Positions 17,477 through 26,743 of a stretch of DNA of 64,000 bases are shown here, piece by piece. The notes below the pieces were generated by a model. That model searched no databases. It was given only the letters and a program-made list of their open reading frames with translations, and had not been told where the DNA came from. The position numbers were made by a program, and so were the translations under genes. Each line of letters opens with the position of its first letter. Within the stretch, counting starts at the first letter, position 1. The DNA is from Rhodospirillaceae bacterium (GTDB lineage Bacteria; Pseudomonadota; Alphaproteobacteria; UBA828), in the NCBI GenBank assembly GCA_002728135.1, contig PBVE01000009.1, positions 1 through 64,000 on the forward strand. Direction: 5' to 3'.

Positions 17477-18221
17477 TGAATTACGTTTGGGTGTGAATAT
17501 TGATCATGTAGCAACAATAAGGAATGCTCGCGGAGGCATACATCCAGATCCGTTAAGGGCAGCTAATTTGGCAGAAAAAGCAGGTGCAGACGGAATTGTT
17601 TGTCATTTAAGAGAAGATAGAAGACATATCTCAGATGAAGACCTTAGAAGGCTTATTCGCGAAGTCGCATTGCCATTAAATTTAGAAATGGCTACTACAA
17701 ATGAAATGCTAGAGATAGCTCTTAAGCATAAACCGCCTGGAGTTTGTCTTGTACCTGAGAAACGTCAAGAGCTTACTACAGAGGGTGGGTTAGATATTAT
17801 TTCTCGGATGGATGAATTATCGAAATTTATTGATTCATTGAAGGATGCTGATTGTTTTGTAAGTGTATTTATAGACCCTGACCATGATCAGATTGACGCA
17901 AGCTCCTCCATTGGGATACCTGCAATTGAAATTCATACAGGTCATTACTGTGATGCTAAAAACTTGATAGAAAGAAAGTCCCATCTGACAAAAATAATAT
18001 CTGCTACACAACATGCATTAGGCCTTGGCCTAGAAGTGCGAGCGGGACATGGTCTTTCTTTTGATACAGTTGGCCCTATAGCTGAAATAAAAGGAATAAG
18101 TGAATTAAACATAGGCCATTTCCTTATAGGTGAGGCAATCTTTTCAGGATTCGAGGATGCTGTTCGTAGAATGCGTGATCTAATGAATATGGCCCGTTCT
18201 AAAAACACTACAGAAAGTTAA
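17469..18221 (+). CDS. pdxJ: Pyridoxine 5'-phosphate synthase
   Basis: Closes the pyridoxine ring from 1-deoxy-xylulose phosphate and aminoacetone phosphate in vitamin B6 synthesis. The 250 residues open with LRLGVNIDHVATIRNARGG, followed by GADGIVCHLREDRRHI, CLVPEKRQELTTEGGLD and the C-terminal ELNIGHFLIGEAIF. I choose ATG 17469 over 17463 because AGGA then lies nine bases before it. The start overlaps the end of the DUF2062 gene, so translation is probably coupled. Confidence 0.96.
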   Translation: MSNELRLGVNIDHVATIRNARGGIHPDPLRAANLAEKAGADGIVCHLREDRRHISDEDLRRLIREVALPLNLEMATTNEMLEIALKHKPPGVCLVPEKRQELTTEGGLDIISRMDELSKFIDSLKDADCFVSVFIDPDHDQIDASSSIGIPAIEIHTGHYCDAKNLIERKSHLTKIISATQHALGLGLEVRAGHGLSFDTVGPIAEIKGISELNIGHFLIGEAIFSGFEDAVRRMRDLMNMARSKNTTES

Positions 18222-18263
18222 TTTATGATATATAGGATCTAACTTGTGGTGTAGGAAAATCAG

Positions 18264-18683
18264 GTGATTATAGGTATAGGGGTAGATTTAACAGACATAA
18301 ATCGTATTGCTAAGACTTTAAACCGTTTTGGAGACCGATTTACACATAGGGTGTATACTCAATCTGAGCGTCAAAAGTCTGATCTACGATTGAAAAGAAT
18401 TGAGAGTTATGCCCGACGATTTGCTGCAAAGGAAGCGTGTGCAAAAGCTCTAGGAACAGGATTCCGCAAAGGTGTTTATTGGCGAGACCTTGAAGTATGT
18501 AATTTGCCTTCAGGACAGCCAACTATGGTTCTTTCAGGAGGGGCAAAACATCGTTTGGAAGAAATTACACCTTCAGGAATGAAAGCCGAGATACTTCTTT
18601 CCTTGACTGATGAACCACCTAATGCACAAGCATTAGTAATTATAAGTGCTAAGATGAAAGAAGTCACCCATTCTGAGAATTAG
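18264..18683 (+). CDS. acpS: Holo-[acyl-carrier-protein] synthase
   Basis: Moves 4'-phosphopantetheine from CoA to acyl carrier protein. The 139 residues begin [18 protein letters not shown] with the metal-binding aspartate, and contain the second signature [21 protein letters not shown] is the start, placed directly after AGGAAAATCAG. It follows pdxJ with a short gap and precedes lepB, as in most alphaproteobacteria. Confidence 0.95.
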   Translation: MIIGIGVDLTDINRIAKTLNRFGDRFTHRVYTQSERQKSDLRLKRIESYARRFAAKEACAKALGTGFRKGVYWRDLEVCNLPSGQPTMVLSGGAKHRLEEITPSGMKAEILLSLTDEPPNAQALVIISAKMKEVTHSEN

Positions 18684-18737
18684 ATTATAATTATAAATAG
18701 ATTGGGTTTAAATATTATTTAGGTGAATATTACAAAA

Positions 18738-19520
18738 ATGTTAAAGAAAAAAATAAAAAATGAAGGATCTGACAATATTTCTAAGAAACCTAAGAAAGGT
18801 GGGTTCTTTGCGACAATACGAATGGTTTTATATGCAATATTGGCCGCACTAATTTTAAGAACAGTAGCTCTTGAACCCTTTAATATCCCATCGGGATCAA
18901 TGATACCAAATTTGATGGTGGGTGATTACTTATTCGTTTCAAAATACTCATATGGATATAGTAAATATTCTCTGCCATGGAGTTTACCTTTATGGTCGGG
19001 TAGAATCTTGGGTGGGGAACCAGAACGTGGAGATGTGGCAGTTTTTAAACTACCAAGGGATAACGAAACAGATTATATCAAAAGGATCATAGGTCTTCCA
19101 GGTGACAGAATACAGGTTAGAAATGGTGTTGTTTACTTAAATGACCGGCCTTTAAAACGTAATAAAATAAAAAATTTTGAATACAAGGACTCTAATGGCC
19201 ATATAAGAAGACTTGAGCAATATCGAGAAACCTTACCAAATGGGGTAAGCTATAATATTTTAGAAGCGACTCCCTATGGTGCCCTTGATGATACTCCAAT
19301 ATATACCGTTCCAATAAAACATTACTTTGCAATGGGAGATAATCGCGATAACTCTTTGGATAGTCGAGTGCTCTCGGCCGTTGGTTATATTCCAGAAGAA
19401 AACCTTGTTGGGAGAGCAGAATTCACATTTTATTCAACAAACGGTATAGCTGATATCTGGGAAGTTTGGAAATGGGGCGAGTCTACTCGTTTTGAAAGAG
19501 TTTTTAAATCAATAGACTAA
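18738..19520 (+). CDS. lepB: Signal peptidase I
   Basis: Cleaves signal peptides of exported proteins on the periplasmic side of the inner membrane. The N-terminal 30 residues are basic and are followed by one membrane helix (MVLYAILAALILRTVAL). The catalytic serine lies in NIPSGSMIPNL and the general-base lysine in DNETDYIKRIIGLPGDRI; the C-terminal GDNRDNSLDSR motif is also present. I prefer ATG 18738 as start, since AGGTG precedes it by 12 bases, over GTG 18723 which lacks a ribosome binding site. Eleven bases separate it from rnc. Confidence 0.94.
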   Translation: MLKKKIKNEGSDNISKKPKKGGFFATIRMVLYAILAALILRTVALEPFNIPSGSMIPNLMVGDYLFVSKYSYGYSKYSLPWSLPLWSGRILGGEPERGDVAVFKLPRDNETDYIKRIIGLPGDRIQVRNGVVYLNDRPLKRNKIKNFEYKDSNGHIRRLEQYRETLPNGVSYNILEATPYGALDDTPIYTVPIKHYFAMGDNRDNSLDSRVLSAVGYIPEENLVGRAEFTFYSTNGIADIWEVWKWGESTRFERVFKSID

Positions 19521-19531
19521 TAAACTTTTAT

Positions 19532-20239
19532 ATGGATATGGACTTGTCTGATAAAAAAAAGGGTTTCCAATTGAAGGATCTAGAATTAATTCTTGGGTAT
19601 CAATTTAAAGACCCTCATTTAATTAGACTTGCATTAAAACACCCAAGTGTTGTTGGGGGGGTAAATGATAGTAATCAACGACTTGAATTTTTGGGTGATA
19701 GAGTTCTAGGACTGTTTGTCTCTGAGTGTTTGTTTCTAAAATTTAGACATGAGTCTGAAGGTGCTTTAGCTAAAAGATTCTCTTCTCTGGTTAAAAGGGA
19801 TGCTTTAGCCAGAGTTGCACAAAATCTTGGGATCGGGCCTTTTATAGAAATGGCCCCCAGTGAATTAGCAAGTGGTGGTCGATCTAATCCTAAAAACTTA
19901 GCCGACGCTTTGGAGGCCATAATTGCTGCTTTACATCTTGATGGTGGATCAGATGTTTCTAGGGATTTTGTAATTAGACATTGGGGACCTTTATCTGAAG
20001 AACATATTCAGCCACCGAGCGACTCTAAGACTGTTTTGCAAGAATGGTCCCAAAAGCAAGGGCTAGGTTTACCTGTATATTCAATTGTGTCTAGATCAGG
20101 TCCCCCTCACCAACCAATTTTTGAGGTGGAGGTCAAAGTTTCAGGGGTTAATTCCGTTCGAGGTAGCGGAACATCAAAACAAAATGCTGAACAATTTGCA
20201 GCAAAAAATATGCTAGAAAATATTGAGTGTAATAACTAA
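19532..20239 (+). CDS. rnc: Ribonuclease III
   Basis: Cleaves double-stranded RNA in rRNA maturation and mRNA control. The 235 residues contain the signature NQRLEFLGDRVLGL (about 50-63), the second acidic cluster DALEAIIAALHLDGG, and a C-terminal double-stranded RNA-binding domain ending in GTSKQNAEQFAAKNML. The stop overlaps the era start codon by one base (TAATG), so the two are translationally coupled, as in many bacteria. Confidence 0.96.
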   Translation: MDMDLSDKKKGFQLKDLELILGYQFKDPHLIRLALKHPSVVGGVNDSNQRLEFLGDRVLGLFVSECLFLKFRHESEGALAKRFSSLVKRDALARVAQNLGIGPFIEMAPSELASGGRSNPKNLADALEAIIAALHLDGGSDVSRDFVIRHWGPLSEEHIQPPSDSKTVLQEWSQKQGLGLPVYSIVSRSGPPHQPIFEVEVKVSGVNSVRGSGTSKQNAEQFAAKNMLENIECNN

Positions 20240-21189
20240 TGGCCAACAAGTTAAGTGATAAGTCTTCTCTAGTTCCAAATGATTCTGTTGGAACGCAACG
20301 AGCTGGTTTTGTCGCAGTTATAGGTCCGCCAAATGCTGGAAAATCCACTTTAGTTAATTATATTGTTGGCGATAAAATTACAATCGTTAGTCCTAAAATC
20401 CAGACTACAAGAAACCAAATAAGGGGGATTTGTACACATGGAAACTCACAACTTGTTTTAATTGATACACCTGGGATTTTTCAGAATCCAAGAAAACGTC
20501 TTGAGCGGTCGATGGTGCATGCAGCTTGGAAAGGTCAAAGCGAGGCGGATGATGTGATATTTCTGATTGACCCAAACAGAGGGATTTGCCCGAATACCGA
20601 AGAAATTTTTAAGCATTTTCATAGGCATAAAAAAAAGCCACTAATGGTTATTAATAAAGTTGACACTATAAAGCACGAAATTTTGCTTCCACTAGTTGCA
20701 AAAATTCAACAAATGAAACTTTTTGAAAAAGTATTTATGATTTCTGCATTGAGAGGTGATGGAGTAAATGATCTTCTTCAATATTTATTATCTCGTCTAC
20801 CTAACGGTCCATGGCTATATCCAGAAGATCAGCTTAGTGACATATCTGAACGTATACTGGCTTCTGAAATTACAAGGGAAAAGATATTTAACCAACTCCA
20901 TCAGGAAATACCCTACTCTGTAAATGTTGAAACCGAGAAATGGAAAGAGCTTGCAGATGGTAGTTGTAGAATTGAGCAGATAATTTATGTCCAGAGAGAA
21001 AATCATAAAATTATGATTTTAGGAAAAGACGGCAGGAGAATTAAATCAATAGGTAAGGCCGCCCGAGAGGAGTTGAACAAAATTTTAGAAAGAAAAATTC
21101 ATTTATTCCTATTTGTAAAGGTTCGTGAAGGATGGGCAGAAAACCCAGAACATTACCGTAATATGGGGCTTGATTATAACCCTAAATAA
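20239..21189 (+). CDS. era: GTPase Era
   Basis: Essential GTPase that binds the 3' end of 16S rRNA during small-subunit assembly. The 316 residues contain G1 GPPNAGKST, G2 IQTTRN, G3 DTPGIF and G4 NKVD, then a KH domain (about 210-300) with ILGKDGRRIKSIGKAARE. An N-terminal tail of about 18 residues precedes the G domain. It starts inside the rnc stop codon and is followed by recO. Confidence 0.96.
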   Translation: MANKLSDKSSLVPNDSVGTQRAGFVAVIGPPNAGKSTLVNYIVGDKITIVSPKIQTTRNQIRGICTHGNSQLVLIDTPGIFQNPRKRLERSMVHAAWKGQSEADDVIFLIDPNRGICPNTEEIFKHFHRHKKKPLMVINKVDTIKHEILLPLVAKIQQMKLFEKVFMISALRGDGVNDLLQYLLSRLPNGPWLYPEDQLSDISERILASEITREKIFNQLHQEIPYSVNVETEKWKELADGSCRIEQIIYVQRENHKIMILGKDGRRIKSIGKAAREELNKILERKIHLFLFVKVREGWAENPEHYRNMGLDYNPK

Positions 21190-21231
21190 GAGTGATTGTC
21201 TTGAAAATTAAATATAAATCTAGGTTTTTCT

Positions 21232-21966
21232 ATGGAGTGGATTGACGAAGGTATAATTGTGTCATCAAGACATCATGGGGAGTCTTCTTCAGTAATTTGT
21301 CTTTTTACAAAAGAGCATGGACGACATGCTGGCCTTGTTAGGGGTGCAAGAAACAAAAATAATTCAGGTATTTATCAATTAGGTAATGGGGTAACAGCAA
21401 GGTGGCGTGCACGCTTAACAGAGCATTTAGGAATTTTTAATTGTGAGATGACTGATGCTCGAGCTGCACGGCTAATTGAAGACAATCTGAGATTGGAAGG
21501 TCTTTTGTCTATTTGCTCTTTAATCGAAATAGCTCTTCCAGAACGTCATCCATATCCAGAACTATACTCAAGAACAATTAGTTTCTTAGATGACTTTGAG
21601 GACAGTGCCTCTTGGATTCAGAACTTAATAATGTGGGAATTAAAATTATTAGCTGATTTAGGATTTGGTTTAGATTTATCAGTTTGTGCTCTAACCGGTG
21701 AAAAGGAAAATCTAGCATACGTTTCGCCTAGAACTGGTCGAGCAGTAACCTTTGCAGCTGGAGAACCCTATAGGGAGAAGTTGCTTTCGTTACCAAAATT
21801 TACGATAGATCAATCTTCAGAAGGGAAAATTTCAACCAAAGGTGATATATCTGCGGGGCTAAAATTAACAGAATGGTTTATTTCTAGACATCTTTTATCT
21901 GCACGAAAAACAAAGATGCCTGCAGCACGAAATCGTTTAGCTAAGCGGTGGGAAAATAAAATATAA
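21232..21966 (+). CDS. recO: DNA repair protein RecO
   Basis: Loads RecA on SSB-coated DNA in the RecFOR pathway. The 244 residues begin with the OB-fold motif MEWIDEGIIVSSRHHGESS and ELGxxR-like GLVRGARNK. The middle is helical with HPYPELYSRTISFLDDFE. The C-terminal block CALTGEKENLAYVSPRTGRAV matches the alphaproteobacterial subfamily, with one cysteine rather than a full zinc knuckle. The gene follows era, the common order. Confidence 0.93.
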   Translation: MEWIDEGIIVSSRHHGESSSVICLFTKEHGRHAGLVRGARNKNNSGIYQLGNGVTARWRARLTEHLGIFNCEMTDARAARLIEDNLRLEGLLSICSLIEIALPERHPYPELYSRTISFLDDFEDSASWIQNLIMWELKLLADLGFGLDLSVCALTGEKENLAYVSPRTGRAVTFAAGEPYREKLLSLPKFTIDQSSEGKISTKGDISAGLKLTEWFISRHLLSARKTKMPAARNRLAKRWENKI

Positions 21967-22023
21967 ACAAAATATTGTGTTTCTAAGCACTCACATATGC
22001 GTTATTTTGTGTTATGATGATTC

Positions 22024-24246
22024 ATGACTGAAATTAAAGATTCTTCTGGTATTCATTCTGTTACTTTTGCCGATGCTTTGGGAGAGCGTTATCTAGCCTA
22101 CGCGTTGTCAACTATCACATCACGTTCACTTCCAGATGTGCGTGATGGTTTAAAACCAGTCCAGCGTCGACTTCTGTATGCAATGTTAGAATTGAAGTTA
22201 GATCCGCACTCCGGACATAAAAAATGTGCCCGTGTGGTCGGAGATGTAATAGGAAAATTTCATCCTCATGGTGACACTGCCGTTTATGATGCTTTAGTTA
22301 GGCTTGCTCAATCTTTTGCTGTCAGATGGCCTCTTGTTGAGGGTCATGGCAATTTTGGAAATATTGATGGTGATAACGCTGCAGCTATGCGCTATACAGA
22401 AGCACGGTTAACTAAATTTGCAATAGCACTTCTAGAAGGTATTAGTGAAGATGCGGTAGATTTTAGGACAACTTACGATGGAGAAGAAGTCGAACCATCG
22501 GTTTTACCAGCAAGTTTACCTAATTTATTGGCTAATGGTGCTACGGGAATTGCGGTCGGGTTAGCAACAAATATACCTCCACATAATATTGAAGAATTAT
22601 GTGATGCGATAATTTTATTACTAAAAAATCAACGTTCTTCATACCAAGATATACTCAGGGCCTGCCCTGGTCCAGATTTTCCAACAGGAGGCCACTTAGC
22701 AGAAAATATTAATAATATTCAAGAAGCATATGAAACTGGGAGAGGTTCTCTTAGGTTAAGAGCTAAATGGAAAGTTGAAGAAAAAACCCGTGGTCAATGG
22801 CAAATAATAGTAACTGAGATTCCTTATCAGGTTCAGAAATCACGTTTGATTGAACGAATTGCAGAGCTTCTTGATCAAAAGAAATTAGTTCTTTTAGGTA
22901 ATGTTCGGGACGAATCTGCCGAGGATATAAGACTTGTTTTAGAGCCTAAGAGTAGGGGCGTTAAGCCTGAGCATATGATGGAGATGTTGTTTAAACAGAC
23001 TGATCTTGAAGTGCGGTTTTCTCTTAACATGAATGTATTGGACGCAAACGGTATCCCAAAATTAATGAGTTTTCGGGAGATGTTACTTGCGTTTATAGCC
23101 CATCGTTTTGATGTTCTTAACCGACGTACCCGATATCGACTAGATAAAATTCTTCAAAGACTATTAGTCTTAGATGGTTACTTACTTGTGTTTTTGAATC
23201 TTGATGCAGTTATAAAAATTATCCGTGAAGAAGATAATCCAAAAGAGAAGATTAGAAAAAAATTTAAATTAAATGATAATCAAGCAGAAGCAATTTTAAA
23301 TATGCGTTTGCGTTCCTTGAGGAAGTTAGATGAAGTAGAACTTCGAAAAGAATACAAAGAGCTAAAACAAGAGCAACAAGATTTAAATAAACTGCAGGAA
23401 AGTAAAGCAAGACAAAAAACAGCTATTCGAAAGGAAATCTTAAAAGCAAAAGAACATTTCGGAAGTAATACGTCGGAAGGTAAAAGAAAAACAAAAATAG
23501 TTGCCCCCCCTAAAGACCTGAATTTACCTGTTGAGGCAATTATCGAGAAGGAATCAGTTACCATTATTTGTTCAAAAAAAGGCTGGATCAGAGCAATTAA
23601 GGGCCATATTCAATCAGATTCAGATATTCGATATAAAGATGGTGATAGTAAGCGTTTTAGTTTCTATGCTGAAACTACAGATAAACTAATATTATTTGCT
23701 ACTAATGGGCGTTTTTATACCATAAACGTTGATAAGTTGCCTGGAGGGCGTGGATTTGGAGAACCTTTGCGTCTGATGGCGGATATTGGAAATGATCATG
23801 ACATAGTATCATTTTTTGTACATTATCCGAATAGAACATTACTCGTTGCTTCATCTGATGGCAGAGGCTTTTTAGTTGATGAATCTTCGGTTTTAGCACA
23901 TACAAAAGCAGGTAAGCAGGTGCTTAATGTAGTTCCTGATACAGACGCTTCGTTCTGTGTGCCAGCTGTCGGAGATACAGTTGCTGTAGTTGGAACCAAT
24001 CGCCGGTTGTTAACTTACCCAATTAAAGAAATTCCGTTTCTATCTCGTGGTAGAGGTGTTATTCTTCAGCGTTTTCGTGATGGAAGTCTAAGTGATATAA
24101 AAGTATACAAAAAAAATGAAGGACTTAGTTGGCCCAAAGGAAAAGGTATGCATTTTGAGGTTAATATGAAGAACTGGGTTGGTAAGCGAGGGCAATCTGG
24201 CCGCTTGATTCCAAGAGGTTTTCCAAGGTCAAACAAATTCAGTTAA
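22024..24246 (+). CDS. parC: DNA topoisomerase IV subunit A
   Basis: Breakage-reunion subunit that unlinks daughter chromosomes with ParE. The 740 residues start with the winged-helix/tower region including SLPDVRDGLKPVQRRLL and the catalytic tyrosine in AAMRYTEARLT. The C terminus (about 500-740) is a GyrA-like beta-pinwheel lacking the GyrA box, which with the short length favours ParC over GyrA. In the quinolone-determining region HPHGDTAVYD, threonine and aspartate occupy the positions of E. coli Ser80 and Glu84. A coiled-coil-like segment lies at residues about 440-480. Confidence 0.93.
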   Translation: MTEIKDSSGIHSVTFADALGERYLAYALSTITSRSLPDVRDGLKPVQRRLLYAMLELKLDPHSGHKKCARVVGDVIGKFHPHGDTAVYDALVRLAQSFAVRWPLVEGHGNFGNIDGDNAAAMRYTEARLTKFAIALLEGISEDAVDFRTTYDGEEVEPSVLPASLPNLLANGATGIAVGLATNIPPHNIEELCDAIILLLKNQRSSYQDILRACPGPDFPTGGHLAENINNIQEAYETGRGSLRLRAKWKVEEKTRGQWQIIVTEIPYQVQKSRLIERIAELLDQKKLVLLGNVRDESAEDIRLVLEPKSRGVKPEHMMEMLFKQTDLEVRFSLNMNVLDANGIPKLMSFREMLLAFIAHRFDVLNRRTRYRLDKILQRLLVLDGYLLVFLNLDAVIKIIREEDNPKEKIRKKFKLNDNQAEAILNMRLRSLRKLDEVELRKEYKELKQEQQDLNKLQESKARQKTAIRKEILKAKEHFGSNTSEGKRKTKIVAPPKDLNLPVEAIIEKESVTIICSKKGWIRAIKGHIQSDSDIRYKDGDSKRFSFYAETTDKLILFATNGRFYTINVDKLPGGRGFGEPLRLMADIGNDHDIVSFFVHYPNRTLLVASSDGRGFLVDESSVLAHTKAGKQVLNVVPDTDASFCVPAVGDTVAVVGTNRRLLTYPIKEIPFLSRGRGVILQRFRDGSLSDIKVYKKNEGLSWPKGKGMHFEVNMKNWVGKRGQSGRLIPRGFPRSNKFS

Positions 24247-24345
24247 CTAGAAAAATTAATAATTCTATAATGATCATATATTTCTAAAGACTGTTTAATT
24301 CAAAAAATAACAGAGTTAAGCCCTGCCACTTTTCTATAATGTGTA

Positions 24346-25500
24346 TCAATTACATAAGATATTTTTTTTAACAATTTTTGCTAAATTCTTAATATCATCA
24401 ATTTTATGTTCAGATGAGAAGGCAAAACGGAGTCGAGCAGTACCCTCAGGAACAGTAGGTGGCCTAATAGCAGTAACTAAATACCCTTTGTTTTCAAGTA
24501 TTTTGGATGCGTTCATAGCACGTTCTGGATCACCAAGAATTATAGGGACAATTGGACTTACAGCCTTATCTAATTTTAAAATCGATGTAAAAAACTGAGC
24601 ATTTTTTAATGGTATCTTAGTTAGTTCAGGGTTTGTTTTTATTATATTTAATGCTGAAATACTTGCTGATATTATAGCTGGGGGGAGTGCTGTAGAGTAG
24701 ATAAGAGTGCGTGCTCTGGTCTTAATTAATTCGATTACTGGCTTTGATGCACATAAATAACCTCCATATGATCCAACAGCTTTTGAAAGTGTCCCCATTT
24801 GAAGTGGAATTTCACTAGCTGATTCAAATGCAAAGTTCGAACCTCTTCCATTCCCTAAAACCCCTATGCCATGAGCATCGTCTGTCATAAGCCATGCATC
24901 ATATTTTTTACACAATTTTGAGAGCTCGGGTATAGGAGCTAGATCTCCATCCATGCTGAAAACACCATCAGTGACTACCATAACGTGTTGGTGTAAGCTT
25001 CTTTCTCTTTTTAAGATACCTTCAAGGTTGTTGATATCGTTGTGTTGAAAAGTCAAGATTTTACTTTCTGCCAAATCCGCTCCTGCAAAAATACAGGCAT
25101 GACTTAATTGATCAGTAACAATCAAGTCTTTAGGGCCTACCAAGGAGGGGATAATACCTAAATTTGCTAAATAACCAGAACCGAATACACAGGCGCGCTC
25201 TGTTCCTTTGAGGTCTGCTAGTTGATTCTCTAATTTTTTATAAAGAACATTGTTCCCTGTAACTAATCTTGAGGCTCCAGCTCCAGCTCCATATTTATTT
25301 GATGCTTCCTTAATTGCTCTGATAACGTCTGGATTTTGTGAAAGGCCTAGATAATCATTACATGCAAATGAAATTAATTTTTTATTATCACGAATTGTGG
25401 TCCCTGATGTGCTTCGATTAGTTTCTGCAAGTTTTCTTAATAATTTCTTACTTTCCAAAGTAGATAACTTTAATTGAACGTGTTTATCTAGGGATTTCAT
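24346..25500 (-). CDS. bioF: 8-amino-7-oxononanoate synthase
   Basis: Joins pimeloyl-ACP (or CoA) and alanine in biotin synthesis, with PLP. The 384 residues are an alpha-oxoamine synthase: FACNDYLGLSQNP near residue 47, GAGASRLVTGNN, DDAHGIGVLG and the PLP lysine in TLSKAVGSYGGYL. Length fits BioF better than HemA (KBL and ALAS are slightly longer), and divergence from bioB confirms the role. The start ATG is at 25500. The gap to bioB is 228 bases. Confidence 0.93.
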   Translation of the reverse strand: MKSLDKHVQLKLSTLESKKLLRKLAETNRSTSGTTIRDNKKLISFACNDYLGLSQNPDVIRAIKEASNKYGAGAGASRLVTGNNVLYKKLENQLADLKGTERACVFGSGYLANLGIIPSLVGPKDLIVTDQLSHACIFAGADLAESKILTFQHNDINNLEGILKRERSLHQHVMVVTDGVFSMDGDLAPIPELSKLCKKYDAWLMTDDAHGIGVLGNGRGSNFAFESASEIPLQMGTLSKAVGSYGGYLCASKPVIELIKTRARTLIYSTALPPAIISASISALNIIKTNPELTKIPLKNAQFFTSILKLDKAVSPIVPIILGDPERAMNASKILENKGYLVTAIRPPTVPEGTARLRFAFSSEHKIDDIKNLAKIVKKNILCN

Positions 25501-25570
25501 AATATTAATCTTCCTTTGCTACATGAATGAAGCAGCCCTTTCATTAAGATTATTTTATCAGTGAAAAAAT

Positions 25571-25595
25571 ATATTTATAGCACTATTATTTATAG
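25571..25595. promoter_or_regulatory. Possible BioR-like half-repeats between bioF and bioB
   Basis: ATATTTATAG (25571-25580) and TTATTTATAG (25586-25595) resemble the BioR consensus TTATMKATAA at seven or eight of ten positions and lie between divergent biotin genes. AT-rich sequence makes chance matches easy, so this is weak. Confidence 0.25.
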
Positions 25596-25728
25596 TATCC
25601 TTACATCAACCCTTGATTCCTTGACCTTGACGAAGCACCAGTCAACCTTAAACTGTAATAAAATCTTTTAGGACGTTTTTGAAGTAGGGGCTAGACCAAT
25701 ATCTAGCTGACCTCGATAAGGAAATAAA

Positions 25729-26733
25729 ATGAACACTGAGGGTATGAGCTCTGCGTTGGCAACAAATATTAATACATCACAGTCGGTCATAAGAAATGAT
25801 TGGAATATTGAGGAGGTAAAGGAATTATTCAACTTGCCCTTTAACGACCTTCTTTTCGAAGCACACAAAATTCATAGACAAAATTTTAATCCTAATCAAA
25901 TTCAAATGTCTATGTTGTTGAGCATTAAGACAGGGGGGTGTCCAGAAGATTGTGCTTACTGTCCACAGAGTGCACATCATGAAACAAGCTTAAAAGCTGA
26001 AAAGTTAATGGAAGTAGAGAAAGTTCTTTCTGAAGCAAGAAAAGCAAAAGAGTCAGGAGCAACTCGATACTGCATGGGCGCAGCATGGAGATCACCAAAA
26101 GATCATGATCTAGATACGGTTTGTGAAATGATTTCTGGAGTAAAAGCTCTTGGAATGGAAACATGTGTTACTTTAGGTATGTTAACATCTCTTCAAGCTG
26201 ATCGCTTGGCCTCGGTAGGGTTGGATTACTACAATCATAATATTGATACTTCACCAGAATTTTATAACGAAATAATTTCTACTCGAACCTTTGAGGATAG
26301 GTTAGATACTTTAGCTAATGTTCGTGATGCGGGTATAAATGTCTGTAGCGGCGGTATTGTAGGAATGGGAGAGAATGTTAAGGATCGTGCTGGAATGTTA
26401 TTAACGCTAGCAAACTTACCAGAACACCCTCAAAGCGTCCCAATTAATATGCTTGTCCACGTAGAAGGAACTCCAATAAGTAGAAGTGATGATCTAGATC
26501 AAATTGAATTTGTTAAATCTATAGCTGTGGCAAGAATTTTAATGCCAAGATCTGTGGTTAGACTCTCTGCTGGTCGCGAGGATATGTCAGATGAGGTTCA
26601 GGCACTGTGTTATTTTGCCGGAGCAAATTCAATTTTTGTAGGTGATCGACTTTTGACAACTGCTAATCCAGAGATACATAAAGACTCAGTTTTATTCGAA
26701 AAGCTTGGGATTAAGGGAACCCCTATTGAGTAG
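25729..26733 (+). CDS. bioB: Biotin synthase
   Basis: Radical-SAM enzyme that inserts sulphur into dethiobiotin. The 334 residues contain the SAM-cluster motif [11 protein letters not shown] (Cys-x3-Cys-x2-Cys), preceded by LLSIKTGG, then [12 protein letters not shown] and the SAM contact [10 protein letters not shown]. The C-terminal [16 protein letters not shown] fits. Ribosome binding site AAGGAA lies before ATG 25729. BioA follows after ten bases, so the two form an operon, divergent from bioF. bioD and bioC are absent here. Confidence 0.96.
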   Translation: MNTEGMSSALATNINTSQSVIRNDWNIEEVKELFNLPFNDLLFEAHKIHRQNFNPNQIQMSMLLSIKTGGCPEDCAYCPQSAHHETSLKAEKLMEVEKVLSEARKAKESGATRYCMGAAWRSPKDHDLDTVCEMISGVKALGMETCVTLGMLTSLQADRLASVGLDYYNHNIDTSPEFYNEIISTRTFEDRLDTLANVRDAGINVCSGGIVGMGENVKDRAGMLLTLANLPEHPQSVPINMLVHVEGTPISRSDDLDQIEFVKSIAVARILMPRSVVRLSAGREDMSDEVQALCYFAGANSIFVGDRLLTTANPEIHKDSVLFEKLGIKGTPIE

Positions 26734-26743
26734 AAACATTAAA

